Origin: Bacteroidota bacterium | GTDB lineage: Bacteria; Bacteroidota; Bacteroidia; Chitinophagales; UBA8649 | Direction of reading: 5' to 3' | DNA: 9,082 bases | Assembly (NCBI GenBank): GCA_003447535.1 | Contig: DLYY01000212.1 | Span: 1-9,082, forward strand | Shown here: in pieces, positions 1-8,069 of the stretch | How positions within the stretch are numbered: the stretch's first letter is position 1 | Layout of the letters: each line of letters opens with the position of its first letter | Translations under genes and position numbers: made by a program | The notes under the pieces: generated by a model | What the model saw: only the letters and a program-made list of their open reading frames with translations | Told to the model about the DNA's origin: nothing | Databases searched by the model: none

Positions 1-2408
1 TAGTTGATTCTGTGTCTTGTAATGGGGGGAGTGATGGAGCTATAACGGTCTATTCTACAGGAGGAATTGGAGCGCTATCCTATGATCTAGGGAGTGGTGT
101 AACGCAAAGTTCTAATACGTTCAGTGGCTTAAGTGCTGGCCTTTATACCGACATTGTACTTACTGATGCCAATGGATGCGAAGCGTTTGCTACCGGTCTT
201 GTTAATCAACCAAACGCACTCGTCTTAAATGTGACAGCGGTTATTCCTGTGTCAGGTTTTGGAGCAAGCGATGGTTCTGTCCAATTCAACGCAAATGGAG
301 GAAGTGCTCCTTATAACTTCACTTTGGATGGCCTTTCATCAAGTGGCACACTTTCCTTTGATAATCTATCTGCTGGCAATTATTTGCTGGAAGTTACAGA
401 TGCAAATGGGTGTGTTATGTCTGATAGTGTTTTTGTAACTGAACCCCTTCCATTAACATTGCCTACTATTGATTTGGTCGATATTGATTGCTTCGGCGAA
501 AGCACTGGGTCAATAACCTTACAAGCTGCTGGAGGAATACCGCCTTACAATTACAGCATCGATTGCGGTATAACCTATCAAAGTTCGAATGTCTTTACGG
601 GGCTATCTGCCGGGACTTACTCAGTAACCGTTCAAGACAATATAGGTGATACGGTTGCATGTCAAGTGGTTGTTTTATCGGAAAACCCGCTCTTGTTCGT
701 CTCGGGTCTTCTTACCGATAGCGTATTATGTGAAGGGGATAGCGATGGCCAAATAGAGTACACCGTTCAAGGCGGGCAAGCTCCATACACTTTTGCTATG
801 ATAGGTGTGCCAAGCCAACCTAGTGGCTTATTTACAGGACTTTCCGCAGGGAACTACTTCACAACCATTACGGATGTGGTAGGTTGTACAATTGATACCT
901 CTGCGGTCATAGGAGCACCTGATTTGCTAGAAATCAATCTGTTTCGTGCTGTAAACTTATCATGTTATGATTCTGATAATGGCGAGATAGAGTTATCTGC
1001 CCAAGGGGGTAGTGGTTCCCTTTCGATAGAAATAGAAGAGCTAGGGTTAACGGGTAATGTGTTTAATGCGCTACCTGCTGGACTTTATACAGCCACTGTC
1101 GTAGATGAAAATCTTTGTGAGGCCTCTACACAAGTTGATATCACCCAGCCAGATGCAATCGATGCAGACTACACAACTGAAGATGTAAGTTGTTTTGGTT
1201 ACCAGGATGGTCGATTAGTAATTAATGGGGTTTCCGGAGGCAGTGGGAGTTATTCTTTAGCATTTAACTCAGATACCATCATTTCAAACTTATCCTCCGC
1301 CGTAATTGATACATTGGCTCCGGGCTTAAATGTCTTCACAATTGTTGATGCTAACGATTGTCCTTTAACCTTAATGTTTACCATCGATGAGCCGGATGCA
1401 TTAAGCGCTTCGCTCGATGTTCGTGATCCAAGATGTCAAGGACAGGCTAATGGAACGGTTGATTTTACGGTGAGCGGTGGAACAGGGCCTTTTAATGCAT
1501 TTGTTGTTAATCCTGCCAATGGTGACACAAGTATTTCTCTAGGTTTAACGGTTACGGGACTGATTGGAGATGCAGCGTATGATGTAGGAATACTCGATGC
1601 CAATGGCTGCGTTTTGAGTGATGAAGCAACGTTGGTTGATCCTTCTTCGGTTGAGATTGTGAGCTATATGATAAATAATTCGCGTTGTTATGATGAGGCA
1701 TCAGCAACTGTTGTCATCGATTCAATTACGCCAGGTTCCATTTCGGACTACACCTTTACATTAGGGGGTACAGGGCTTACAGGGAATAATGGCATTATAG
1801 AAGGCGCTACATCGGGTGTTTACTCTTTGACTGCTTTTGAGAATGTTGGAGGTTGTACAGATACTGTAGATCTGTATATAGGCGAACCAGCACCTCGTTT
1901 CCTAGAGACGTCACCTGATACAGTGGTAACACTAGGTGAGGCGCTTGAGATTTTTGTTGGTGATGACTTCCAGTCTTATTCATGGTCTCCTAACACAGGA
2001 CTTAGCTGTTCGGATTGTATCAACCCAACCGTTCTTGTTTACGAGAATGTAACCTATGAAATCAATGCGATAGATAGCAACGGATGTGTAAATGAAAACC
2101 TTGCGACGATTACTGTTAAGGTGGATGATGAGTTGGCCTTGTTTGTCCCTGACGCCTTTACTCCTAATGATGATGGAATGAATGATGTGCTATTAGTCTA
2201 TGGAGTCAATCTAGTCGATGCTCAGATTTCAATCTATAACCGATGGGGTGAGCTCGTGTTCGCTAGTAATGCTGCGCATCTCGAAGGATGGGACGGCACA
2301 TTCAAGGGTGAAAAGCAAGCGCCTGGGACCTTTTCCTACATTTTGGATGTGACCTTTCTCAATGGGTACACTGATATGCGAAAGGGCAGTTTCTTACTCC
2401 TTCATTAG
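1..2408 (+). CDS. SprB-repeat cell-surface/adhesin-like protein with type-B T9SS C-terminal domain (5' partial)
   Basis: The frame is open from the left edge (first full codon at 3) and reads into a repeat already in progress, so the true start lies upstream. The GTG at 12 is internal. About 800 residues are visible. Eight diverged SprB-type repeats of roughly 75-82 residues come first. Each has a Cys followed by a D-G motif (for example SCNGGSDGAI), a central GG-x-x-PY motif, an F-x-x-LSAG-x-Y motif, and a closing DANGC. A PKD/Ig-like stretch follows at about 1896-2129, with CSDC and a later Cys. The last 90 residues (about 2136-2405) are a CHU_C / gliding-motility C-terminal domain with FTPNDDGMND, IYNRWGELVF, GWDG and APGTFSY motifs. 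In Bacteroidota this domain sends proteins through the outer membrane by the type IX system and usually leaves them at the cell surface or released. A role in adhesion or gliding is inferred; the partner is unknown. No catalytic domain is visible in this part. Confidence 0.93.
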   Translation, partial: VDSVSCNGGSDGAITVYSTGGIGALSYDLGSGVTQSSNTFSGLSAGLYTDIVLTDANGCEAFATGLVNQPNALVLNVTAVIPVSGFGASDGSVQFNANGGSAPYNFTLDGLSSSGTLSFDNLSAGNYLLEVTDANGCVMSDSVFVTEPLPLTLPTIDLVDIDCFGESTGSITLQAAGGIPPYNYSIDCGITYQSSNVFTGLSAGTYSVTVQDNIGDTVACQVVVLSENPLLFVSGLLTDSVLCEGDSDGQIEYTVQGGQAPYTFAMIGVPSQPSGLFTGLSAGNYFTTITDVVGCTIDTSAVIGAPDLLEINLFRAVNLSCYDSDNGEIELSAQGGSGSLSIEIEELGLTGNVFNALPAGLYTATVVDENLCEASTQVDITQPDAIDADYTTEDVSCFGYQDGRLVINGVSGGSGSYSLAFNSDTIISNLSSAVIDTLAPGLNVFTIVDANDCPLTLMFTIDEPDALSASLDVRDPRCQGQANGTVDFTVSGGTGPFNAFVVNPANGDTSISLGLTVTGLIGDAAYDVGILDANGCVLSDEATLVDPSSVEIVSYMINNSRCYDEASATVVIDSITPGSISDYTFTLGGTGLTGNNGIIEGATSGVYSLTAFENVGGCTDTVDLYIGEPAPRFLETSPDTVVTLGEALEIFVGDDFQSYSWSPNTGLSCSDCINPTVLVYENVTYEINAIDSNGCVNENLATITVKVDDELALFVPDAFTPNDDGMNDVLLVYGVNLVDAQISIYNRWGELVFASNAAHLEGWDGTFKGEKQAPGTFSYILDVTFLNGYTDMRKGSFLLLH
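3..1895 (+). repeat. Array of eight diverged SprB-type protein repeats
   Basis: The units begin near 3, 246, 471, 708, 939, 1170, 1416 and 1662. They are recognisable at protein level (Cys / D-G / GG-x-x-PY / LSAG-x-Y / DANGC) but strongly diverged at DNA level. This points to an old duplication rather than a recently expanded tandem repeat. Most units have a Cys near the start and another near the end (NGC or similar) and could form one disulfide each. The second unit has GASDG in place of the first Cys-containing motif. Sixth to eighth units are the most degenerate. Unit borders are approximate, set by eye from the motifs. Confidence 0.85.
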
Positions 2409-2458
2409 AAGTGGATTAGATTCTTACAGAAGTAGAATATTCTTTGTTTCTTCACGGA

Positions 2459-4468
2459 ATGAAGGATGACAATACGCTCGCAAAATCAGTCTATTTTGAT
2501 TACGATCTAGATGGAGTGCCTTCGGACAAGGTATTGGCTTTATACGAAGTAATGCTTACCTCTCGTCTTATCGAAGAGAAAATGCTCAGTTTGCTCCGTC
2601 AAGGAAAGATTTCTAAGTGGTTCTCTGGAATTGGGCAAGAAGCCATTTCGGCATCTGCTTCAGTCGGTATGCATAGCGACGAATTTATTCTTCCCATGCA
2701 TAGGAATCTTGGGGTTTTTGTAGGACGAAACTTGCCGTTAGATCGTTTGTTTGCTCAATGGTTGGGAAAGCCAGAAGGTTATACCAAAGGAAGAGACCGT
2801 TCCTTCCATTTTGGAACGACCGAACACAACATAGTCGGAATGATCTCTCACTTGGGACCTCAGTTAGCTGTTGCCGATGGCATTGCCTTGAAGCATGCCT
2901 TGGCAAAAGAGAATAAGGCGGTCTTAGTGTTTACTGGAGAGGGGGGTACAAGTGAAGGCGATTTCCATGAAGCACTTAATGTGGCAGCCGTTTGGCAATT
3001 ACCTGTTGTTTTTGTTATTGAGAATAATGGCTATGGCCTTTCTACACCTGCGTCTAAGCAATATCGGTGTGAAAAGCTCTCTGATCGGGGATTAGGCTAC
3101 GGAATTCCCTCGTTCTCTATCGAAGGAAACAACGTTATTGAAGTCTTTAAACATATCACCTATCACGGACAGCGTTGTCGAGATGGGAAGGGGCCTGTGT
3201 TATTAGAATGTAATACGTTTCGTATGCGTGGCCATGAGGAGGCATCAGGTGTTAAGTATGTTCCACAGCATCATTTTGATGAGTGGTCTGTCAAGGATCC
3301 TTTGTCGAATTATGAATTGTTTCTAGCTGAATGCGGCATTTTAACTGAAACGTCTATTCAGGAAAAGCGCGCGAGCATTAAGGCAAGTATTCAAGAGAAT
3401 TGGAATAAGGCCATTGGTTATGAAAATGTACAGGCATCCACTTCACAAGAACTACAAGACGTCTACGCAATGCATAATCCTGCATCAATACATCCATCGC
3501 ATGAAACCAAGGAAATGCGTTTTGTCGATGCGATATCGGATGGCTTAAAAGAAGCTATGATGAACGATGACAACTTGGTTATTATGGGTCAGGATGTAGG
3601 GGATTACGGCGGAGTATTTAAGATTACTGACGGCTTCGTTGAATTGTTTGGAGCGGATCGAGTTAGAGATACGCCTTTGTGCGAATCCGCCATCCTAAGC
3701 GCCTCCTTAGGATACAGTATTGCCGGTTGTAAGAGTGTTGTGGAAATGCAGTTTGCTGATTTTGTGTCTTCTGGTTTTACGGCAATCGTCAATAATCTTG
3801 CAAAAAGTTACTATCGGTGGGGGCAAGCAGCAAGTGTAGTTGTTCGCATGCCGACAGGCGCCGGGGTAGGGGCTGGTCCATACCATTCTCAATCTAATGA
3901 GGGGTGGTTTACGCACACTGCTGGGCTGAAAGTCGTTTTCCCTTCGTCACCACATGACGCGAAAGGCATGCTCTTAGCGGCCATTAGTGATCCTAACCCT
4001 GTGATGTTTTTTGAGCACAAGGCATTATACCGAAGCTTAAAAGATGAGGTTCCTGTTGGCTACTATACGACGTCAATTGATTATGGTGCTGTCGTTCAAG
4101 AGGGTAGTGATGTAACAATCATAACCTATGGAATGGGGGTGCATTGGGCCAAGGAGGTTGCCGATGTGTTACATTGCGATGCGCACATTTTTGATCTGCG
4201 CAGTCTTGCTCCGCTCGATTATGATGGTATTCGCAAGGCGGTTGAGGCCACAGGTAAAGTATTAGTCTTACAAGAAGATGTAGAAATAGGAGGAATAGGT
4301 AGTGATGTTTGCCGTTGGATTGGAGAAAATATGTTTGAAGAACTCGATGCTTCAGTACGTTTTGTATCTAGCTTACAAAGTCCTGTTCCTTTTCATCCAG
4401 ATTTAGAGGCTAACTACCTCGCGAAGTCCCGGTTGAAAGAAAGTTTGCAGCAGTTAATAGACTATTAG
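2459..4468 (+). CDS. Fused 2-oxoacid dehydrogenase E1 alpha/beta, probably branched-chain (2-oxoisovalerate) type
   Basis: This 669-residue thiamine-diphosphate enzyme carries E1-alpha (about 20-320) and E1-beta (about 350-669) in one chain, as is common in Bacteroidota. E1 decarboxylates a 2-oxoacid and passes the acyl group to the lipoyl arm of an E2 subunit in the cytoplasm; no E2 or E3 gene is in view. In the alpha half the ThDP/Mg motif is GEGGTSEGDFHEALN (about 160-174) with ENNGYGLSTP (about 188-197). The G-E-G form and SEGD resemble human BCKDHA more than pyruvate E1. In the beta half, CESAILSASLGYS (about 408-420) holds the Glu expected to activate ThDP. YHSQSNE (about 475-481) and QEGSDVT (about 547-553) resemble BCKDHB. 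A TTG start at 2444 would add five residues, but ATG 2459 is preferred and still leaves the N-terminus ahead of the conserved region. No clear Shine-Dalgarno is seen. The branched-chain substrate is inferred from motifs; pyruvate or broad specificity remains possible. Confidence 0.92.
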   Translation: MKDDNTLAKSVYFDYDLDGVPSDKVLALYEVMLTSRLIEEKMLSLLRQGKISKWFSGIGQEAISASASVGMHSDEFILPMHRNLGVFVGRNLPLDRLFAQWLGKPEGYTKGRDRSFHFGTTEHNIVGMISHLGPQLAVADGIALKHALAKENKAVLVFTGEGGTSEGDFHEALNVAAVWQLPVVFVIENNGYGLSTPASKQYRCEKLSDRGLGYGIPSFSIEGNNVIEVFKHITYHGQRCRDGKGPVLLECNTFRMRGHEEASGVKYVPQHHFDEWSVKDPLSNYELFLAECGILTETSIQEKRASIKASIQENWNKAIGYENVQASTSQELQDVYAMHNPASIHPSHETKEMRFVDAISDGLKEAMMNDDNLVIMGQDVGDYGGVFKITDGFVELFGADRVRDTPLCESAILSASLGYSIAGCKSVVEMQFADFVSSGFTAIVNNLAKSYYRWGQAASVVVRMPTGAGVGAGPYHSQSNEGWFTHTAGLKVVFPSSPHDAKGMLLAAISDPNPVMFFEHKALYRSLKDEVPVGYYTTSIDYGAVVQEGSDVTIITYGMGVHWAKEVADVLHCDAHIFDLRSLAPLDYDGIRKAVEATGKVLVLQEDVEIGGIGSDVCRWIGENMFEELDASVRFVSSLQSPVPFHPDLEANYLAKSRLKESLQQLIDY

Positions 4469-5055
4469 TTTTCAATCCATTGGATGACCTCCTCATCGAG
4501 AATGGAAGCTCTAGGATCAATCATAGCATGATAGGTACCATCGGTGTTGATGAGGTACTTCTGAAAATTCCATCCAACTTTGGTTCCCTCCACACCATTT
4601 TGCTCTTCCGAAGTTAACCATGCATAGATAGGGTGCTGTTTGTCTCCTTTAACACTAATCTTTGCCATCATGGGAAAGGTCACCCCATATTTCGCAGAAC
4701 AGAAGGTCTGAATACTCTCATTGCTACCAGGTTCTTGAGAAAGGAAGTTATTTGCCGGAAATCCAATGATGACAAGATTCTTGTCTTCATAATTATCATA
4801 CAGCTCTTGCAAGTCTTTATACTGAGGGGTGAGGCCACAATATGAAGCTACATTGACAATAATGATTTTTTTACCAGCTAATGCTGCAAAATCGAAGGAA
4901 TTGCCTTCAATGTCTTCAACGGTAAACTGATGGATAGTATTCATAGGAATATTTTCATCAACACTTACATAGTCGCTTGGTTTTTGACCAGAGCAAGCGT
5001 TGAGTAGTAAAGAAAAAAATAGGGCGGTTACGAGAACGGAGAGGTTACTTTTCAT
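4465..5055 (-). CDS. Glutathione-peroxidase-family lipoprotein (thiol peroxidase, Cys type)
   Basis: The 196-residue protein has an N-terminal hydrophobic signal ending in LLLNAC, a lipobox-like site with Cys21 as the lipidation residue. It is therefore probably anchored in the periplasm or outer membrane. The GPx fold follows: NVASYCGLTPQY carries the peroxidatic Cys73 (Cys, not selenocysteine), SQEPG the catalytic Gln107, and GWNFQKYL the Trp162 and Asn163 of the catalytic tetrad. Cys119 in QTFCSAKYG aligns with the resolving Cys of thioredoxin-dependent plant and bacterial GPx. The usual FPCNQF reads FPANNF, so the extra non-resolving Cys is missing. The expected role is reduction of hydrogen peroxide or lipid hydroperoxides using a thioredoxin-like donor. 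The frame is open upstream to 5154, but Met at 5055 is chosen because it begins the signal peptide directly and avoids overlap with the upstream gene. It lies 43 bp after phenylalanine hydroxylase and is probably co-transcribed with it. Its stop codon overlaps that of the convergent E1 gene. Confidence 0.92.
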   Translation of the reverse strand: MKSNLSVLVTALFFSLLLNACSGQKPSDYVSVDENIPMNTIHQFTVEDIEGNSFDFAALAGKKIIIVNVASYCGLTPQYKDLQELYDNYEDKNLVIIGFPANNFLSQEPGSNESIQTFCSAKYGVTFPMMAKISVKGDKQHPIYAWLTSEEQNGVEGTKVGWNFQKYLINTDGTYHAMIDPRASILDEEVIQWIEN

Positions 5056-5098
5056 AGGTGTATAACAATATAGTATCCTATAAGTTCTCAAGGGCTGA

Positions 5099-5869
5099 TT
5101 AGTTTCTAAGAATGGCTTTGTTAAGTTCTTCTTCCATGGTTGCCATACTATCATAAAGTTGCTCGTAGGAATCTATTACAAAGTATTGTTTCTGAAAGTC
5201 GTGCTTGTAGTAAGGCATATCAAAAATGTGTGATAGGTCGAATGGATAGCGCGGAACGTCTTGATCTTCAGTGGCAAAGACACTTTCACCCGATGAAGAC
5301 ATTATTCCTGCACCATATAGCTTGAGGTTTCCTTCCTCGCGGATTAGCCCGAACTCTACGGTAAACCAATACAATCGGCTCATTAGGTTAACCGCCTTGG
5401 GATTGTCGATATAACGAAGCGTAACCTCTGCCATTTTTTGTACAAAATCAACAAAGGGTTGTATGCTTAACAAAGGAACATGAGCGAAAACGTCGTGAAA
5501 CATATCAGGTTCCTCTAAGTATTCTAATTCTTCCTTACTGCGTAACCAAGTAGTCGCCGGAAATTTTTTCGCAGCAAGAAACTCAAAGAAAGGTTTGTCA
5601 TCTATCAAGCCGGGCACGATAAAAACCTCCCAACCTGTTGATGATTTGAGGCGTTTATTAACCTCTTTTATAACAGGAATTTTTTCTCGTTCAAAACCAA
5701 AAAGTTCCAATCCTTGAAAATACTTTTCAGTCGCTCTACTCTCCAGAATTGGTAGTTGAGCATCATATAAGGTTGTCCAGACCTCGAAGTGCTCTTCAGT
5801 GTATGCCTCATACTCTTGAGACATTGGTTCTAGCGGCAATTCGTAGGGCTTTCTGTTTTGGAGTTCCAT
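5099..5869 (-). CDS. phhA: Phenylalanine 4-hydroxylase (monomeric bacterial type)
   Basis: A 256-residue aromatic amino acid hydroxylase, a length typical of the single-domain bacterial enzymes with no regulatory ACT domain. It converts phenylalanine to tyrosine using O2, tetrahydropterin and a non-haem Fe(II), the entry step of Phe catabolism or a route to Tyr. The iron site is complete: PDMFHDVFAHVPLL gives His125 and His130, and WFTVEFGLI gives Glu172. The family motifs YGAGIMSS (about 185-192) and FPATTWLR (about 103-110) are also present. ATG 5869 leaves a normal N-terminus. The gene follows carbonic anhydrase after 45 bp and precedes the peroxidase after 43 bp on the same strand, so read-through transcription is plausible. 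No pterin-4a-carbinolamine dehydratase (phhB) gene is in the window, so pterin recycling must be encoded elsewhere. Identification is firm. Confidence 0.96.
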   Translation of the reverse strand: MELQNRKPYELPLEPMSQEYEAYTEEHFEVWTTLYDAQLPILESRATEKYFQGLELFGFEREKIPVIKEVNKRLKSSTGWEVFIVPGLIDDKPFFEFLAAKKFPATTWLRSKEELEYLEEPDMFHDVFAHVPLLSIQPFVDFVQKMAEVTLRYIDNPKAVNLMSRLYWFTVEFGLIREEGNLKLYGAGIMSSSGESVFATEDQDVPRYPFDLSHIFDMPYYKHDFQKQYFVIDSYEQLYDSMATMEEELNKAILRN

Positions 5870-5899
5870 ACCTAAAAGATACGACTTCTAAAAAGAATG

Positions 5900-5913
5900 C
5901 CCTTATCCCTTAT
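5900..5913. repeat. Two tandem copies of CCCTTAT between carbonic anhydrase and phhA
   Basis: Two exact 7-bp copies sit head to tail in the 45-bp gap between the carbonic anhydrase stop and the phhA start, starting 1 nt beyond that stop. On the transcribed strand they read ATAAGGG ATAAGGG. They could be a small operator or chance; nothing else in the sequence supports either reading. Confidence 0.3.
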
Positions 5914-5914
5914 A

Positions 5915-6526
5915 CTACAACCAATCTACCTTACCAGAACCTAAGTTGTAAAAGGCTCCGTAAATTCCAATCTTTCCTTCGTCAAGAAGATCTTTGAGGA
6001 TAGGGCTTTTAGCACGAATCTGCTCAATGGCTACTTCAACGTTCTTTTTTGCGACTCCATTGGTGTGGCTTTCGTCAACAGTAACATTATGCTCTTTTTC
6101 ATATTGCTCAATGGATTCGTCAATTCGAACCAGTGTTGTAGTGATATTACCAAGTCGCACTTTGGAACAGGCAGCTTTGACCGCTCCGCAGCTTTCATGG
6201 GCCATGATAACAATAGCTTTAGTCCCTACAACAGCGCATGCATATTCCATGCCTGCGAGAACATCTTCATTAATGATGTTACCTGCTAGTCGACTCACAA
6301 AGATGTCTCCTACAGAACAATCAAAAATGGTTTCTACTGGAACTCGAGAATCAATGCAACTTAAGACAATCGAATGCGGAAGTTGTCCATTGGTTGATTT
6401 CCCTCTTAAGTCATTAAGGTCAACGCTTGATAGAGACGTCTCGACGTAACGTTGGTTACCCTTTTGAAGTAGCTCTAGCGCATTCGCGGGGCTCAAATTT
6501 TCTAAAACGGATTTTTCAGTAATCAT
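5915..6526 (-). CDS. Beta-class carbonic anhydrase
   Basis: A 203-residue zinc enzyme for CO2 + H2O = HCO3- + H+, expected to be cytoplasmic since no signal peptide is present. The metal and catalytic residues are all visible: SCIDSRVP gives zinc ligand Cys57 with the Asp59/Arg61 dyad, and AHESCGAV gives His110 and Cys113. GDIFVSRLAGNI (about 73-84) and the C-terminal YGAFYNLGSGKV (about 189-200) match the bacterial beta-CA pattern. The frame is open upstream to 6640, but those 38 extra codons lie inside the SulP gene and resemble no known CA N-terminus. Met at 6526, 4 nt after the SulP stop, starts directly at the usual N-terminal helix (NALELLQKGNQRYV). The spacing suggests translational coupling with SulP. 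The pairing suggests that imported bicarbonate is dehydrated or that CO2 is trapped for carboxylases; that role is inference. Confidence 0.95.
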   Translation of the reverse strand: MITEKSVLENLSPANALELLQKGNQRYVETSLSSVDLNDLRGKSTNGQLPHSIVLSCIDSRVPVETIFDCSVGDIFVSRLAGNIINEDVLAGMEYACAVVGTKAIVIMAHESCGAVKAACSKVRLGNITTTLVRIDESIEQYEKEHNVTVDESHTNGVAKKNVEVAIEQIRAKSPILKDLLDEGKIGIYGAFYNLGSGKVDWL

Positions 6527-6530
6527 GAGT

Positions 6531-8060
6531 TTATTTGGTAGAGTTTTTAATAGTAATGGCTTTTCGAATGGCCTCTTCTTGGAAGTCTTGGAAGACATCG
6601 ACAATATCATTGTCAATGGCACCGTCTCCTGTGTAAACAATCTCTAAGGCTGACCCTTCTGGAAGGTCATTTAGTGCCTTAATTAGGGATGCCTTGCGCA
6701 GATAAGTTGCGTGCTTCGTTAGGTGCAGTTGTAATTTCTTCGAATCTCCGCCAACTTGTTCGATTAGGATAGGCGATTTAAACTGCTTCCACATGATAAA
6801 GAAGATGGCAAGAACAAGTCCTATACTCACCCCCTTCAAAAGATCTAAGAATAGGATCCCTGCAATGGTGGCCACAAATGGAATGAACTGAACATATCCT
6901 TTCTTCCACATCGCAATAAACAGGCTTGGTTTGGCCAGCTTGTAACCCACTAAGAAGAGAATGGCAGCCAAAGAGGCAAAAGGAATCATACTCAAGAACT
7001 GTGGAATGCTAAAGGCGCAAATCAGCAGAAGGAAACCGTGGATAATGGCCGAGTACTTTGATTTTCCACCGGATTGGATATTGGCCGAACTCCTCACAAT
7101 AACTTGAGTAATCGGAAGTCCTCCAATCAATCCCGAGATAATATTTCCAATACCTTGTGCCTTTAATTCTCTATTGGTAGGTGTAGCGAAATGCTCTGGA
7201 TCAAGTTTGTCTGTTGCCTCAACACATAAAAGCGTTTCAAGGCTAGCCACAATCCATAACACAAAGGCAACGGTGATGATGGGGTAGATTAAGCTTGTAT
7301 CCTTTAATACCGATAAATCAACGAGTTGAAATTGCCCGAGGAAATTAGTGGTATAGGACGAAAAGTCTTGCCCACCGCTAAGTAATGCTTCCATGGATTC
7401 AGAACCAGGCATGTTGACGTGATGACCTGCAAGCAGTTCTAACATGGCTTGACCCTTAAAGGCAACGCCTAATGCAATACCAAGAATGACCACTACAAGC
7501 GGACCAGGTATAATTCGGCTCCATGACTGACTTTTAATCCGCTTGCTTTCATAGATTGCAAGGATAATCAGGGAGATGACTGTTATGGTAATGGGGCCGT
7601 AGGCAATCCCTTCAAAAAATCCGAGGTCAGGACTTCCAGCAACTTTGATTTGGCCTAAGGCATGGGGGATCTCTTTAATAAAGATCACCAAGCCGATACC
7701 CGATAACATGCCTTTGATTACAGAATTAGGAAAGAAATAGGCGATAACACCCATTCGCAGAAACCCTGAGGCGAGTTGAAGCACTCCTGCTAAAACCACA
7801 GCCCACAAAAAGGCGCTGTATCCGATTTCTCCGATTGCTGTCGCTACAATAACCGCTAATCCTGCAGCCGGTCCACTGACACCGAGTCGAGAACCACTTA
7901 AGGCAGCCACTACAATACCGCCTATAATACCGGCGATAAGCCCTGCAAAAACGTTGGGTGCATCGGACACCACGGCAATACCTAAACAAAGAGGTAGTGC
8001 GACAAAAAAGACAACAAGACTCGCAGGGACGTCTTGCTTCCAAGAAAATGAGTTATTCAT
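6531..8060 (-). CDS. SulP (SLC26-like) family anion transporter, probable bicarbonate transporter
   Basis: A 509-residue polytopic inner-membrane protein. The N-terminal transporter region starts at DVPASLVVFFVALPLCLGIA (about 10-29). The SulP motif GVSGPAAGLAVIV (about 60-72) follows, then hydrophobic segments to about residue 425. SLETLLCVEATDKLDP (about 273-288) and GLPITQVIVRSSAN (about 314-327) are the conserved core of the second half. A C-terminal cytoplasmic tail of about 75 residues (435-509) looks like a shortened or diverged STAS domain, with the Asp-rich YTGDGAIDNDIVDVFQDF. SulP proteins carry sulfate, bicarbonate, fumarate or other anions. The substrate here is assigned to bicarbonate mainly because a beta-carbonic anhydrase starts 4 nt downstream, a recurrent arrangement; sulfate is the main alternative. 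ATG 8060 is a good start: the amphipathic N-terminus leads straight into the first hydrophobic segment. A perfect inverted repeat lies just upstream and may affect translation. Confidence 0.93.
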   Translation of the reverse strand: MNNSFSWKQDVPASLVVFFVALPLCLGIAVVSDAPNVFAGLIAGIIGGIVVAALSGSRLGVSGPAAGLAVIVATAIGEIGYSAFLWAVVLAGVLQLASGFLRMGVIAYFFPNSVIKGMLSGIGLVIFIKEIPHALGQIKVAGSPDLGFFEGIAYGPITITVISLIILAIYESKRIKSQSWSRIIPGPLVVVILGIALGVAFKGQAMLELLAGHHVNMPGSESMEALLSGGQDFSSYTTNFLGQFQLVDLSVLKDTSLIYPIITVAFVLWIVASLETLLCVEATDKLDPEHFATPTNRELKAQGIGNIISGLIGGLPITQVIVRSSANIQSGGKSKYSAIIHGFLLLICAFSIPQFLSMIPFASLAAILFLVGYKLAKPSLFIAMWKKGYVQFIPFVATIAGILFLDLLKGVSIGLVLAIFFIMWKQFKSPILIEQVGGDSKKLQLHLTKHATYLRKASLIKALNDLPEGSALEIVYTGDGAIDNDIVDVFQDFQEEAIRKAITIKNSTK

Positions 8061-8069
8061 AATTTAAGA

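Noticed and set aside
12..14. GTG as the start of the repeat protein
   Set aside because: The frame is open to the left edge and the residues before it (VDS) continue a standard repeat motif, so the gene is truncated by the window.
2444..2446. TTG start for the E1 fusion
   Set aside because: ATG at 2459 is only five codons further in and is the more usual start; no Shine-Dalgarno favours the TTG.
4484..4500. GATGA-TCATC hairpin as terminator of the E1 gene
   Set aside because: Only 5 bp of stem, inside the GPx coding sequence, and no T run follows.
5056..5154. N-terminal extension of the GPx gene
   Set aside because: It overlaps the phhA coding end and would bury the lipoprotein signal 33 residues inside the protein.
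5874..5881. TATCTTTT on the minus strand as a -7 promoter box for phhA
   Set aside because: It ends 4 nt before the ATG, which would put the transcript start at the start codon, and no TTG element lies at the right distance.
5994..6449. 151-codon plus-strand ORF opposite the carbonic anhydrase
   Set aside because: It is antisense to well-conserved CA motifs and its translation shows no recognisable domain; a shadow of the real gene.
6527..6640. N-terminal extension of the carbonic anhydrase
   Set aside because: It lies within the SulP coding sequence and does not look like a CA N-terminus; Met 6526 fits the family length.
7726..8043. 105-codon minus-strand ORF inside SulP
   Set aside because: An Arg/Cys-rich product in another frame of the SulP gene; shadow ORF.
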